Source: Metaclostridioides mangenotii (GTDB lineage: Bacteria > Bacillota > Clostridia > Peptostreptococcales > Peptostreptococcaceae). Taken from it: DNA of 64,000 nt. The stretch lies in assembly GCF_018917235.1 (NCBI RefSeq), contig NZ_JAHLOF010000001.1, positions 62,001 through 126,000 on the forward strand, in the 5' to 3' direction. The notes below the pieces were generated by a model. The model did no database searches and was not told the origin of the DNA. It was given only the letters and a program-made list of their open reading frames with translations. Below are positions 1-9,006 of this stretch, in pieces (within the stretch, counting starts at the first letter, position 1; every line of letters begins with the position of its first letter). Both the position numbers and the translations under genes were made by a program.

Positions 1-27
1 TTAGGAAATATTTTAAATAACTTTATT

Positions 28-624
28 TTAAATATTTTTATTTAATTCATCCTTAAAGTCACTTATCCATAAATAAAGTGATTTAAAGATGTTAGATTGT
101 TGTTTAATTATAGATTTATTTATAAAATCCAATTTATTACTATTATTTATTTTGCAGTCATTATCTATAGATTTAATATCCTTTAGTTCATCACTATTTA
201 TTTCTCTGTCTTTTATCAAAGTTTTTTCTAGATACATCATACTCTTTTCTATATTGTTTCTAATAGAGCTTGTCAGATCGTTTGCATCCTCTTTAGATAG
301 ATTTTTTATATTTGTAATAACAGCATTGAATTCTAGCATTACATCTATGTGATTGCTTGCAGCCTTTTTCATCAAATCCATGTAATAGATTTCTCCGAAT
401 TTAGTTATAGAATAAATTGTTTTTTCTGGCATTCTACCCTCTTTTATTATTTCACTCGATAAATAACCTTTTTTCTCTAATTGAATTGTCTTTTTATAAA
501 TAGATGGCGTACTTATTTTTACCCATTTTGATATCCCAGTTAACTCTATACTCTTTTGAATTTCGTAGGCACTTTTAGGCTCTTTATAAATATCTCCTAA
601 AATCGCCAAATCGACCGTAGACAT
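28..624 (-). CDS. PadR family transcriptional regulator
   Basis: A 198-residue protein with an N-terminal winged helix (about residues 1-80, including AILGDIYKEPKSAYEIQKSI and a wing around GRMPEKTIYSIT) and a helical C-terminal half like the Vir_C dimerisation region of PadR proteins. The start is set by AGGAAGGTG upstream of the ATG. PadR proteins are small DNA-binding repressors that often answer to toxic or phenolic compounds; the ligand here cannot be told. The gene lies downstream of a Vat-like acetyltransferase on the same strand, and both promoters share a GACTAGT box, so it may control itself and that neighbour. The family call is firm; the target is inference. Confidence 0.85.
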   Translation of the reverse strand: MSTVDLAILGDIYKEPKSAYEIQKSIELTGISKWVKISTPSIYKKTIQLEKKGYLSSEIIKEGRMPEKTIYSITKFGEIYYMDLMKKAASNHIDVMLEFNAVITNIKNLSKEDANDLTSSIRNNIEKSMMYLEKTLIKDREINSDELKDIKSIDNDCKINNSNKLDFINKSIIKQQSNIFKSLYLWISDFKDELNKNI

Positions 625-731
625 ATTATCTAATCACCTTCCTATCATTTTCATTTATACAAATAACCAAATATTATCGGCTTATCTATGCTTAAATTAT
701 TGGTTTTCATAGCTATATTAAATACTACTAT

Positions 732-745
732 ATTATACACTAGTC
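732..745 (-). promoter_or_regulatory. Promoter -10 and GACTAGT box upstream of the PadR gene
   Basis: On the minus strand a TATAAT (737-732) follows directly on GACTAGTG (box 745-739). The same box-to-TATA arrangement occurs upstream of the acetyltransferase gene at 1461-1475. It leaves a leader of about 100 nt before the PadR start. The shared box is a candidate PadR operator; this is inference from position and identity. Confidence 0.4.
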
Positions 746-783
746 GACAATATACGTATTTATTTTTTTAATTTTGATAAGAT

Positions 784-1413
784 TTATATACTTTTTATTA
801 AGTCTAAATCGCCACTACATAGTATGTCTAAATTTTCAAATATTTTTTTAGATGACCAATTCCACCACTTAATTTTTAATAAGTAATCAATAAATTCATC
901 ATCAAATCTCTTTCTAATAACTTTTATTGGATTTCCTCCTGCTATACAATATGGGCCTATATCTTTTGTAACGACAGAGTTAGCTGCTACTATAGCACCA
1001 TCTCCTATATGTACGCCTGGCATTACAGTGACATTTTGACCTATCCATACATCATTTCCTATTACAGTGTCTCCTTTAAGAGGAAGATCTTCAAGTGTAG
1101 GTATAGACTTTTCCCAACCATGCACCATTATATTAAATGGATAAGTTGTTACAGAATCCATTCTATGATTAGCTCCATTCATAACAAACTCTATACCTTT
1201 TGCAATTGCACAAAATTTACCTATTATTAGTTTATCTCCTATAAATTCGTAGTGATGAGTTACTCTATCCTCAAATTTCTCAGCACCGTTTATATCGTCA
1301 TAATAAGTATAATCTCCTATAATTATATTAGGTCTTTTTATTACATTTTTAATGTAACATATTGACTTTATATTTTCATTTGGATAAATTTCATTCGGAT
1401 TTGGTCCAAACAT
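784..1413 (-). CDS. Vat-type xenobiotic acetyltransferase (left-handed beta-helix)
   Basis: A 209-residue protein of the Vat/XAT family, which moves acetyl from acetyl-CoA to small hydroxylated compounds such as streptogramin A. Hexapeptide repeats run through IGNDVWIGQNVTVMPG and IGDGAIVAANSVV. The family catalytic histidine sits in MNGANHRMDS (His83, matching His82 of VatD), and the tail GGNPIKVIRKRF is also family-typical. A TTG five codons upstream is in frame, but it lies inside the Shine-Dalgarno GGAGGTG, so the ATG at 1413 is the start. The fold and active site are clear. Whether it inactivates streptogramins or a native substrate cannot be told from sequence. Confidence 0.85.
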   Translation of the reverse strand: MFGPNPNEIYPNENIKSICYIKNVIKRPNIIIGDYTYYDDINGAEKFEDRVTHHYEFIGDKLIIGKFCAIAKGIEFVMNGANHRMDSVTTYPFNIMVHGWEKSIPTLEDLPLKGDTVIGNDVWIGQNVTVMPGVHIGDGAIVAANSVVTKDIGPYCIAGGNPIKVIRKRFDDEFIDYLLKIKWWNWSSKKIFENLDILCSGDLDLIKSI

Positions 1414-1460
1414 ATTATACACCTCCAAATTTATATTGAATAAGATTCTTTAACTAGTAT

Positions 1461-1475
1461 ACTATAAAACTAGTC
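1461..1475 (-). promoter_or_regulatory. Promoter -10 and GACTAGT box upstream of the Vat-like gene
   Basis: A TATAGT (1466-1461) follows GACTAGTT (box 1475-1469) on the minus strand, matching the arrangement upstream of the PadR gene. A second ACTAGT lies at 1453-1458, 16 bases away. This is a likely regulator site overlapping the promoter. Confidence 0.4.
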
Positions 1476-1544
1476 CGTATAACATAAATTTACAACACTT
1501 ACTTTAAATAGAATAATAAAAGAATTAACAAAAATAAATATAAA

Positions 1545-1588
1545 AATGCTGTACAATATAGGCTAATAAAGTCTAACTGTACAGCATT
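1545..1588 (-). terminator. Rho-independent terminator of the GntP operon
   Basis: Arms AATGCTGTACA (1545-1555) and TGTACAGCATT (1578-1588) pair perfectly over 11 bp, and the minus strand continues into TTTTTA. It lies 28 bases after the permease stop codon. Confidence 0.8.
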
Positions 1589-1615
1589 ATTTTATATTAT
1601 TTCAATCTTTTAACA

Positions 1616-2995
1616 TTATATGAATAAACTTGCTATTAATAATTCTACAAATCCCACAGCCCATACAATTGTACTAGCTATAGAGTAACCTCTGATCTGC
1701 TCTTTTGCTTCAGTAACACCAAGAGTTCTGTTTACAACCCAGAAGTATGAGTCATTGAAATGTGAGAACACTAGTGAACCTATACAAGCAGATAAAACTG
1801 CAAGCTCTGGACTAAGTCCAAGTGTAGCCATCATTGGAGCAGTAACTGATGCTGCTGTAGTCATAGCAACAGTACCACTTCCTTGTATAAGTCTTATTAT
1901 AGAAGATATAGCGAATGGTATTACTACTGCAGGAAGCGCTGTTTGAGCTATCAAACCAGCTATATAATCTCCAGCTCCACTGTCTCTTATTATCATTCCT
2001 AAAGCACCACCAGCACCTGTAACAAGCATTATAACACCTGCTGACTTTATTCCTTTTTCCATTGCGCCTATGATCTCTTTTCTCTCATACTTAGCGCCTA
2101 ATCCGTATATAGCAACAATAAGACCTATCCCAACAGCTATGATTGGAGATCCTAAGAAATTTATAACTTCAGACATTCCACCTTCATACTTAAATAAAGA
2201 TGAAACTGTACTTATAAGTATTAAAACTATAGGTACTATTATAGGCATAAATGACATAAATGTAGATGGAAAAACTTCTGATTCATCACCTAAAGCATTT
2301 TCATTAGATGGTGCAGTATATTCTGTTAAATAAGTCTCTCCATCTTCAGAAGGTATTCTGTACATTTTATTTCCTATATACTTTGCATACATAAGTCCTG
2401 CAATTGTCATAGGTATTGCACATATAATACCAAGTAGTAATACTGTTCCGACATTAGCTCCATATATTCCAGCAACACCGACTGGTCCTGGAGTAGGAGG
2501 TACTAAAGAGTGAGTTATTACAAGTCCAACTGCTAAAGATAATCCAAGTGAAATAACTGATTTCCCAGTATTTCTAGATATAGATTTAGCAAGTGGTGAT
2601 AGTACTACGAACCCTGAATCACAAAATATAGGAATAGATACTAAGAATCCTGTTATAGCTAGAGCTAATTCTTCTCTACCTTTCCCTAGTTTCTTAACGA
2701 ACACTTGAGCCATTTTTTTAGCGGCTCCAGAAATTTCGAATATCTCTCCCATCATAACACCAAAACCTATTATGATACCTATACTACCAAGAGTATTACC
2801 AAACCCTTTTGTTATACTCCCTACTACGTCTGCTGCTCCCATTCCACCAACAAGTCCAGTGACAGATGCAGCGATAATCATAGCTAAAAACGGATGTATT
2901 TTTGTTTTTAGCATCATGAAAATTAACAGTGTAATACCTAAACCAAGTCCTAATAGAAGTTGAGGACCTGATGATACTAATGTTGTCGCTTCCAT
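1616..2995 (-). CDS. GntP family permease (probable four-carbon acid sugar uptake)
   Basis: A 459-residue integral membrane protein with about twelve hydrophobic segments and GntP family signatures: GFLVSIPIFCDSGFVVLSPL near residue 115-135, THSLVPPTPGPV, and SACIGSLVFSHFNDSYFWVV near the C-terminus. GntP proteins are proton-coupled symporters for gluconate and related sugar acids. It is the last gene of an operon with a DeoR regulator, a DUF1537 kinase and PdxA2, so its likely substrate is D-threonate or a related four-carbon sugar acid rather than gluconate. The start follows AAGGGAG. Family assignment is firm; substrate is inferred from context. Confidence 0.9.
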   Translation of the reverse strand: MEATTLVSSGPQLLLGLGLGITLLIFMMLKTKIHPFLAMIIAASVTGLVGGMGAADVVGSITKGFGNTLGSIGIIIGFGVMMGEIFEISGAAKKMAQVFVKKLGKGREELALAITGFLVSIPIFCDSGFVVLSPLAKSISRNTGKSVISLGLSLAVGLVITHSLVPPTPGPVGVAGIYGANVGTVLLLGIICAIPMTIAGLMYAKYIGNKMYRIPSEDGETYLTEYTAPSNENALGDESEVFPSTFMSFMPIIVPIVLILISTVSSLFKYEGGMSEVINFLGSPIIAVGIGLIVAIYGLGAKYERKEIIGAMEKGIKSAGVIMLVTGAGGALGMIIRDSGAGDYIAGLIAQTALPAVVIPFAISSIIRLIQGSGTVAMTTAASVTAPMMATLGLSPELAVLSACIGSLVFSHFNDSYFWVVNRTLGVTEAKEQIRGYSIASTIVWAVGFVELLIASLFI

Positions 2996-3108
2996 ATTAT
3001 TATTCTCCCTTAAAAATTATTGTATTATGTCATATATTTATATATAAAACTAAAATTTAGTTTTATCATATTGAAAATCCATTGTTTATTATAATTGGAT
3101 AATAAAAC

Positions 3109-4104
3109 CTATTTTCCAAAATTTGGAGCATATTCTGCAGCCAATCTAATAGCTTCAACTAAACTTATTTCATCAGCTATATTCTTACCAGCAATATCAA
3201 ATGCTGTTCCATGATCAACTGATGTTCTTAAAAATGGCATGTTATTAGTTATAGATATCGTCTTATGGAAGTCCACTGTCTTAGTAGCTATATGACCTTG
3301 ATCATGATATAAAGATAAAACTGCATCATATTTTCCTTGAAGTCCGAAGTAGAATACTGAGTCTGCACCTATAGGTCCAATTACATCTATTCCATCTGCT
3401 TTTGCTTTTTCTATTGCCTTCTCTATATGTCTTTCCTCATTACCAAATAAACCATGTTCACCACAGTGAGGATTTAGGCCAGCTACTGCTAATTTACCAT
3501 TTTTTATACCTAGTTCATCTAATGATTGCTTTGATCTAACTATAAAATCGTACATATTTTCTTCTGTTACTAAGTCACAAGCTTTTCTAAGTGAAACATG
3601 TCTACTTAAGAAAAATACTCTTAAATTACGAACTTGAAACATTGTAAGAGGATTATGAGTGTTAGTTAATGCTTCTAAAACTTCAGTATGACCTATATAA
3701 GGTACATTACCAGCTTTAAACGATTCTTTATTTATAGAAGTAGTTGCAATTGCATCAATTTTTTTGTCAAGAGCAAATTCTATAGATTTCGCTATATATT
3801 CAAATGATGCTTTACCACACATTCCACTTACTTTACCAAATTCAAATTTATCCATATCTATATTGCCTAAATCTATTAGATTAAGAGTTTTATTATTGTA
3901 AGTTCCATCTTTAACATCTTCAATAACTTTTACTACTAAATCTAAATTACATATCTTAATTGCATTTTCAATTATTTTCTTATCCCCGAAAATAACTGTA
4001 TTTGCATAACTATTTGTATCTTCTCTAGCTATTGATTTTACTACTATCTCAGGACCAATTCCCGCTGGATCTCCTATTGACACACCTATATATGGTTTTT
4101 GCAT
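3109..4104 (-). CDS. pdxA2: PdxA2-type 4-phospho-threonate/erythronate dehydrogenase
   Basis: A 331-residue member of the PdxA family of metal-dependent NAD-linked dehydrogenases, which oxidise and decarboxylate a 4-phosphorylated acid. Motifs seen: [12 protein letters not shown] at the N-terminus, [32 protein letters not shown] and [14 protein letters not shown]. PdxA2 differs from the vitamin B6 enzyme PdxA by genome context; here it is 39 bases downstream of a DUF1537 kinase and upstream of a GntP permease, with no other B6 gene. The known DtnK/PdxA2 route turns D-threonate 4-phosphate into dihydroxyacetone phosphate and CO2. The PdxA family is certain; the PdxA2 role follows from context. 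Confidence 0.88.
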   Translation of the reverse strand: MQKPYIGVSIGDPAGIGPEIVVKSIAREDTNSYANTVIFGDKKIIENAIKICNLDLVVKVIEDVKDGTYNNKTLNLIDLGNIDMDKFEFGKVSGMCGKASFEYIAKSIEFALDKKIDAIATTSINKESFKAGNVPYIGHTEVLEALTNTHNPLTMFQVRNLRVFFLSRHVSLRKACDLVTEENMYDFIVRSKQSLDELGIKNGKLAVAGLNPHCGEHGLFGNEERHIEKAIEKAKADGIDVIGPIGADSVFYFGLQGKYDAVLSLYHDQGHIATKTVDFHKTISITNNMPFLRTSVDHGTAFDIAGKNIADEISLVEAIRLAAEYAPNFGK

Positions 4105-4143
4105 ATACTTACCTCCTGTTTATTTCTAATATGTCTTATATTT

Positions 4144-5457
4144 TTATTTTACATAGTATTGTGTTGATATTTTAGTCAATAAATAATCTACACAAACTAG
4201 AAGCGTTTTTTCATCTCCTATTAATCCACCTTTTGTAATTGCTGGCATATTATCGTACTTACCGCCGATAAATCTACCATAAACAGCTAGTGGTATTACC
4301 TCATCCTTTATATCAATACCTTCTACTTCAAGTATTTTCATAACTTCCATAGTGACATCACCGCCACTAGTATAAAGAGCTCCTATAGCTGAGTGTGATA
4401 TAGCTAATGCCTTTTCAGTTATTTTAGCTAACCCTTTATTTATCTTTACAGAAATGGCTTCTTCGTCTAATTTCATCTCTTGTGATAAAGCTGTTAGATC
4501 CAAAACTTCCTCTTCTCTAGTTGTAGTAGAAACCCCTAATATATTAGAATTATTTGCTTCTATTTTTTCACTAATCAACGTTATTACTCGATCAATCTCC
4601 TGGTCTTTTTTTGTATCATCTATCAGTTTTAGAGGATCTACTTTTACTAAATCCGGATTTTTACTTACTAATAAATGTTTGATTTGGCCGATCGTAGTCT
4701 TAGATACACTTCCAATTGTTAAAAAAACTTTTTTGCCTTGTTCTACTGTTGAAGAACCACATTTTTCATTTAGATAGCTTCTCGTAAATGGTCCTGGATC
4801 AACGGTTACTACATTCAGATCACTTAATTTAGCTGCTTTAGCAATTGTATCTATATCATCGTTAGTAACAGCATCTATAACAATTATTCTATTTCCTGTG
4901 TTAGATAGGTCCTTTATTCTTTCAGATAAACTATCGTATCCCTTTAATACTTCATTAACCCCAATATCTCCAACATTGTACTTTGTTTGCAACTTAATGA
5001 TTTCGCTTATTTTAGAATTTGTAACAGGGCATTTTGGATCTTTAGCTACTAGAGTCTTTTCAAGAGGAATTGAATTTACTAGAAGAAAACCTCCTATTGA
5101 TATTCTTGACGAATCTGGATATGAAGCTACTACTATTGCTACACTATCTATCACATTGTCTAGTACTGCATCTATTTCAGAACCAATGTTACCTCTTAGA
5201 GTACTGTCAATTCTTTTAGCATAAGTTGGGGCCAAGTGTTTTACTCTATTCACTTCCCTTGCGACTTTATCGTACGCTTCATTAGATTTGATTCCTCTAC
5301 TGTCTGTACTCACAGCTACAACATCGTAACTCTGCATATTACTTTCATTTAGCAGCTCAGAATCTATAAAGCTAGAGCATTTATATCCTTCTTTTGCTAA
5401 TAATACACTAGTTGCATTTGCACCTGTTAGATCATCTGCTATTATGTATAGCTTCAT
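4144..5457 (-). CDS. dtnK: Four-carbon acid sugar kinase (DUF1537 family)
   Basis: A 437-residue kinase of the DUF1537 family. The N-terminal substrate domain opens with LYIIADDLTGANATSVLLA (family motif ADDLTGA). The C-terminal ATP domain contains ISHSAIGALYTSGGDVTMEV and ends in a GLIGDEKTLL segment. DUF1537 kinases phosphorylate D-threonate, L-threonate or D-erythronate on C4. Pairing with PdxA2, with no class II aldolase or isomerase nearby, points to the D-threonate (DtnK) type. Start follows AGGAGG; spacing to the regulator upstream is 16 bases, so they are co-transcribed. Confidence 0.87.
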   Translation of the reverse strand: MKLYIIADDLTGANATSVLLAKEGYKCSSFIDSELLNESNMQSYDVVAVSTDSRGIKSNEAYDKVAREVNRVKHLAPTYAKRIDSTLRGNIGSEIDAVLDNVIDSVAIVVASYPDSSRISIGGFLLVNSIPLEKTLVAKDPKCPVTNSKISEIIKLQTKYNVGDIGVNEVLKGYDSLSERIKDLSNTGNRIIVIDAVTNDDIDTIAKAAKLSDLNVVTVDPGPFTRSYLNEKCGSSTVEQGKKVFLTIGSVSKTTIGQIKHLLVSKNPDLVKVDPLKLIDDTKKDQEIDRVITLISEKIEANNSNILGVSTTTREEEVLDLTALSQEMKLDEEAISVKINKGLAKITEKALAISHSAIGALYTSGGDVTMEVMKILEVEGIDIKDEVIPLAVYGRFIGGKYDNMPAITKGGLIGDEKTLLVCVDYLLTKISTQYYVK

Positions 5458-5473
5458 TGTTTTTACCTCCTAA

Positions 5474-6235
5474 TTACACTAGTTGTAAACTAACTCCATT
5501 TTCTATGAGAGTTTCTTTTAAACTGTCTTTTATCTCTTTATTTGTAATTACTAAATTAAAATCTGTAAGTTCGCATATTTTAGCAAAACTACTCTTTTCA
5601 AATTTCGTATCATCTGCAACAAGTATTCTGTACTCTGATGATTTTAACATAGCTTGTTTTATAAGAACTTTATCCATTGTAAATGTAGATACATCTAATG
5701 AATTGTTTATAGCACTTGCGCCTAAAAAACAGATATCTGCATTTATTTTACTTATATAATCTACTGCCATATGATCTATACAGCAACCTATATCTGTCTG
5801 AACTCGTCCACCTGTGCAATAAACTTCTATATTTTTAAATTTCATAAGATATGCTGCAATAAGTATATCTGTAGTTATGACTTTTAAGTTTGATTTATCT
5901 ATAAGATTTCTAGCTATTTCCATACATGTAGTACCTGAGTCAAGTAGCACTATCGAATTGTCAGAAACTAATTTAGAAGCTTCAGACGCTATCGAAATCT
6001 TTTCATTAATAGACGCTTTTTCTTTTTCTTCATAAGCGATTTCTTTAACTATATTTGATCCAATTACAGCACCACCAAACACTCTAGTAATTAGGCCATC
6101 GCTTTCCATCTTGTCAAGATCTCTTCTGATAGTCATAGGCGCTACATCACAAATCTCAGCTAATTCATTTACAGTAGCATTATTTTTATCTAACAGATAG
6201 TTGTATATTTTTTTATGTCTATTTATTTGAAACAT
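5474..6235 (-). CDS. DeoR family regulator of the acid-sugar operon
   Basis: A 253-residue DeoR/GlpR-type regulator. The N-terminal helix-turn-helix covers about residues 5-55 (YNYLLDKNNATVNELAEICD, then PMTIRRDLDKME, the family recognition helix). The sugar-phosphate isomerase-like C-terminal domain shows VLLDSGTTCMEIA and YCTGGRVQTDIGC. Such proteins repress carbohydrate operons and release DNA on binding a phosphorylated intermediate. It is the first gene of the kinase-PdxA2-permease operon and so probably autoregulated. Repeated TGTTTAT-like boxes surround its promoter. Confidence 0.88.
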   Translation of the reverse strand: MFQINRHKKIYNYLLDKNNATVNELAEICDVAPMTIRRDLDKMESDGLITRVFGGAVIGSNIVKEIAYEEKEKASINEKISIASEASKLVSDNSIVLLDSGTTCMEIARNLIDKSNLKVITTDILIAAYLMKFKNIEVYCTGGRVQTDIGCCIDHMAVDYISKINADICFLGASAINNSLDVSTFTMDKVLIKQAMLKSSEYRILVADDTKFEKSSFAKICELTDFNLVITNKEIKDSLKETLIENGVSLQLV

Positions 6236-6280
6236 ATCTTAACCATCCTTAATTTATTATTTTTATTGTTTCCTATTTGT

Positions 6281-6382
6281 TGTTTATTGTTTTTTTGTGT
6301 TTGATTATGTTTGTTTATAAATATATATTTACATATTTCATTAGTAAATGTCAATATTTTATATAGAATATGTTCGTTTATT
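6281..6382 (-). promoter_or_regulatory. Promoter and repeated operator boxes of the acid-sugar operon
   Basis: On the minus strand TTGACA (6354-6349), a 17-base spacer and TAAATA (6331-6326) form a good promoter. TGTTTATT-like boxes lie at 6281-6288, 6312-6319 and 6375-6382 (CGTTTATT), downstream and upstream of it. Repeats of this kind are usual operators for DeoR family proteins. The boxes are seen; the assignment to the adjacent regulator is inference. Confidence 0.55.
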
Positions 6383-6429
6383 TTATAACTAATAATATAT
6401 ATCTAATTTTAAAAATTTATACATAAAAA

Positions 6430-6453
6430 AATGCACCTAGATTACGATGCATT
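6430..6453 (-). terminator. Terminator after bioD
   Basis: AATGCA (6430-6435) and TGCATT (6448-6453) form a short stem, followed on the minus strand by seven T residues. It sits just after the bioD stop codon. Confidence 0.7.
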
Positions 6454-6460
6454 AAATAAT

Positions 6461-7141
6461 TTATACAAAGATAGATTTAAGTTCTTCAATATCTATCTCC
6501 AGATCTAAAGAATCTTTTTTAACACAGGATATAACCTTGATTCCTGTTAATTTTTCAATCTTTTCTTTATTGTCTTGATGTAAAAAGTTATCCTCTTCAT
6601 AATTATTTAAAATTATTCCCGATATCCCAATATTGAGGCTTCTAGCATACTCAATAGTTAATACAGTTGTGTTAATTGTTCCAAGTCCTGATGAAGCCAC
6701 AATAACGATATTTATGTTCATCATCTTTATTATGTCAGTCAGCATAATTAATTCATTATCCATATTTAAAGGACATATTATGCCTCCACAACCCTCTACT
6801 ACTAAAAACTCAAATTTATCTTTTAATTTTAAATAATGATCTAATATATTTTCTTTATCTATTTGTACGTTATTTATTTTGGCAGCTAAATGAGGAGAAA
6901 CTGCTGTTTCAAAAACATAGCTTACAAGTTCTTCATATTTATTGTCTAATCCTGATATACTACATACATAATCTACATCACCTGGAATTAGTTTTCCTTT
7001 ATCTAATAAAGCACCACTTAAAGCTGGCTTATAATAACCTGCATCTACGTCATTTTCACGTAATTTTTTTACAATTAAAGCTGAAATGAAAGTTTTTCCT
7101 ATATCTGTCCCAGTTGCAGTTATAAATACTTTCTTACTCAA
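6461..7141 (-). CDS. bioD: Dethiobiotin synthetase
   Basis: A 226-residue P-loop enzyme that closes the ureido ring of 7,8-diaminopelargonate with CO2 and ATP. The Walker A variant GTDIGKT is at residues 11-17, YYKPALSG carries the substrate lysine, and VVEGCGGIICPL is the second ATP-site motif. It overlaps the end of bioB by 8 bases and ends the bioY-bioB-bioD operon. BioA and BioF are not in the window, so supply of the diaminopelargonate substrate is unexplained here. Confidence 0.93.
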   Translation of the reverse strand: MSKKVFITATGTDIGKTFISALIVKKLRENDVDAGYYKPALSGALLDKGKLIPGDVDYVCSISGLDNKYEELVSYVFETAVSPHLAAKINNVQIDKENILDHYLKLKDKFEFLVVEGCGGIICPLNMDNELIMLTDIIKMMNINIVIVASSGLGTINTTVLTIEYARSLNIGISGIILNNYEEDNFLHQDNKEKIEKLTGIKVISCVKKDSLDLEIDIEELKSIFV

Positions 7142-8099
7142 GTCTATTTACCTCGAATCCTATACTTTTTATCATACTCATATCATCACTTATACTAATC
7201 CCTGATGTTGTAAGCATATCTCCAGAAATAGCAGCATTTGCACCAGACAGAAAAATACTTTTTCCCTTATCTTTAAATAAACCCCTTCCCCCTGCAAGTC
7301 TTAGTGCTGAGTTAGGTAGAATAAATCTAAATATAGATACAACTCTTTCAACTTCTTCTTGTTCAAGAATATTTAGGTTTCCGAACGGTGTTCCTTTTAT
7401 TGGGTTTAAGATATTGATTGGTATAGATTTAATACCTAAATCTCTTAACTCAAGGGCCATGTCTATCCTATCTTCCATAGTTTCACCCAATCCAAGTATT
7501 CCTCCGCTACATAATTCAAGCCCTGCCTTTTGTGCATTTTTTAAAGCTTCGATCTTATCATCATAGGTATGAGTAGTACAAATGTTTTTAAAGTTTCTAC
7601 GTGAAGTTTCAAGGTTATTGTGATATCTTTGTACGCCAGATGATTTTAGCCTTAAAAACTGATCATATGTCAATAGGCCATGTGACGCACAAAGGGATAT
7701 TTTGCATTTATCATTTATATTTTTATAGCAATCGCACATAATTTTTAATTCGCTATCGGATAAATCTCTTCCAGATGTTACCACAGAATACCTTAAAATT
7801 CCTCTATCATTGTTGTAGGCAGCTTCATCTAATATATTCTTACTATTTAAAAGTTCGTACTCATCTATATCAACTTTGTAATGAGAAGACTGAGCACAGT
7901 ATTTGCAGTCTTCTGTACATTTTCCACTCTTCCCGTTAGTAATAGTACATATATCAAATGAATTACCACAGAAATACAATCTAATGTCGTTTGCTGCTTT
8001 TCTAAGTTCATCTAAGTCCGATCCAATTAAACTTAACGCATCATCTTTTGTAATTCTATAACCAGATAATATTTTGTTTTTTAAATTATTAATTACCAT
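7134..8099 (-). CDS. bioB: Biotin synthase (radical SAM)
   Basis: A 321-residue radical SAM enzyme that inserts sulfur into dethiobiotin. The cluster-binding CxxxCxxC is Cys61-Cys65-Cys68 in GKCTEDCKYCAQSSHY. Further BioB motifs are YHNNLETS, CSGGILGLGET and LAGGRG near the C-terminus. An upstream in-frame start at 8162 lies inside bioY; the ATG at 8099 has GGAG ten bases before it and gives the usual BioB length. It overlaps bioY by 7 bases, so translation is probably coupled. Confidence 0.95.
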   Translation of the reverse strand: MVINNLKNKILSGYRITKDDALSLIGSDLDELRKAANDIRLYFCGNSFDICTITNGKSGKCTEDCKYCAQSSHYKVDIDEYELLNSKNILDEAAYNNDRGILRYSVVTSGRDLSDSELKIMCDCYKNINDKCKISLCASHGLLTYDQFLRLKSSGVQRYHNNLETSRRNFKNICTTHTYDDKIEALKNAQKAGLELCSGGILGLGETMEDRIDMALELRDLGIKSIPINILNPIKGTPFGNLNILEQEEVERVVSIFRFILPNSALRLAGGRGLFKDKGKSIFLSGANAAISGDMLTTSGISISDDMSMIKSIGFEVNRLE

Positions 8100-8665
8100 C
8101 TTATTTTCTCCTTTTTTAGAATGCGACATAATTGATTTGCAAGGCCAGACCCAACAATACACAGAATCATATCCCCTGGTATATCAAGCGGGAATGCAGA
8201 TAATATTATAATTAAAATTGGGGTTGCTTCATTCATATATAAATTAAGTATTAAGTACTTATAAATAAATCCAATTAAATATGTAAAGAACATCCCTGAA
8301 AATGAGGCGATAAGATAATGCTTGTATGATGGTTTATCTATTTTTTCACATATATAACCTGATATAAATGCAGAAAATATAAATCCTATTAGATAACCGA
8401 AACTAGGCTTTAATATATATTGTATTCCACCACCCGCAGCAAATATTGGAAAACCGATTAGGCCTAATAATACATATGTTGCCACTGAAATAGCTCCAAG
8501 CCTTGATCCAAGAATCATACCTGCTAAAATAACAAACAGAAATTGCAAGGTGAAGTAATCCATAAAAGGCACAGGAATTCTAATAAATGCTCCTATTGCT
8601 ATCAACGCTGTAAAAAGTGAACACAATACTAACTCTCGTGTACTTACAAATTTTTTATTTTTCAT
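8093..8665 (-). CDS. bioY: Biotin transporter BioY (ECF S-component)
   Basis: A 190-residue membrane protein with six hydrophobic segments and BioY signatures: FTALIAIGAFIRIPVPFMDY near the N-terminus, LFVILAGMILGSRLG, and GFPIFAAGGGIQYILKPSFG followed by YLIGF. BioY binds biotin and works with a shared energy-coupling module that is not in this window. It leads the bioYBD operon, so uptake and late synthesis are transcribed together. The start ATG follows AGGAG. Confidence 0.93.
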   Translation of the reverse strand: MKNKKFVSTRELVLCSLFTALIAIGAFIRIPVPFMDYFTLQFLFVILAGMILGSRLGAISVATYVLLGLIGFPIFAAGGGIQYILKPSFGYLIGFIFSAFISGYICEKIDKPSYKHYLIASFSGMFFTYLIGFIYKYLILNLYMNEATPILIIILSAFPLDIPGDMILCIVGSGLANQLCRILKKEKIRW

Positions 8666-8734
8666 AATGAACTCCTAATATTTATTATTACTATCTAGAT
8701 AATAATTCAAGAGGCGTCTCTATTCGACCTTGTT

Positions 8735-8763
8735 ATTATACTATGTAAAAAAAATCATGTAAA
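8735..8763 (-). promoter_or_regulatory. Promoter of bioYBD with possible BirA operator
   Basis: TTTACA (8763-8758), exactly 17 bases, then TATAAT (8740-8735) on the minus strand: close to consensus. It is flanked by an imperfect TTGTT...AACAA inverted pair, loosely like BirA operators. The promoter is well supported; the BirA site is a guess, because its half-site spacing is longer than usual. Confidence 0.65.
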
Positions 8764-9006
8764 CAAAAATTGACTCTGATATGGGCATATTTCAGTTTTC
8801 TCACTATAATAACAAATTCAAAATCATTAATTATATATGAACGTTTAAAGTAAATAAAATATTAGGTATAGATTAGTAAGTTATTTTTGATATTTTAGTA
8901 AAATAATTAAAAAATTTTATTTTTTAAGTTTTTGTATCATTTTTCCCAGGTAAAACTTAATTTTTTAAATTGAAATTTGATTGTATAACTTAAAAATGCA
9001 AAATTA
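8764..9006. other. Non-coding AT-rich gap between bioY promoter and terminator
   Basis: This stretch holds no reading frame with a ribosome site, no riboswitch motif and no convincing hairpin. The minus-strand read was searched for gene remnants and none was recognised. Confidence 0.5.

Noticed and set aside
8735..8770. BirA operator at the bioY promoter
   Set aside because: The TTGTT/AACAA pair is imperfect and its spacing is longer than usual BirA sites; kept only as a remark.
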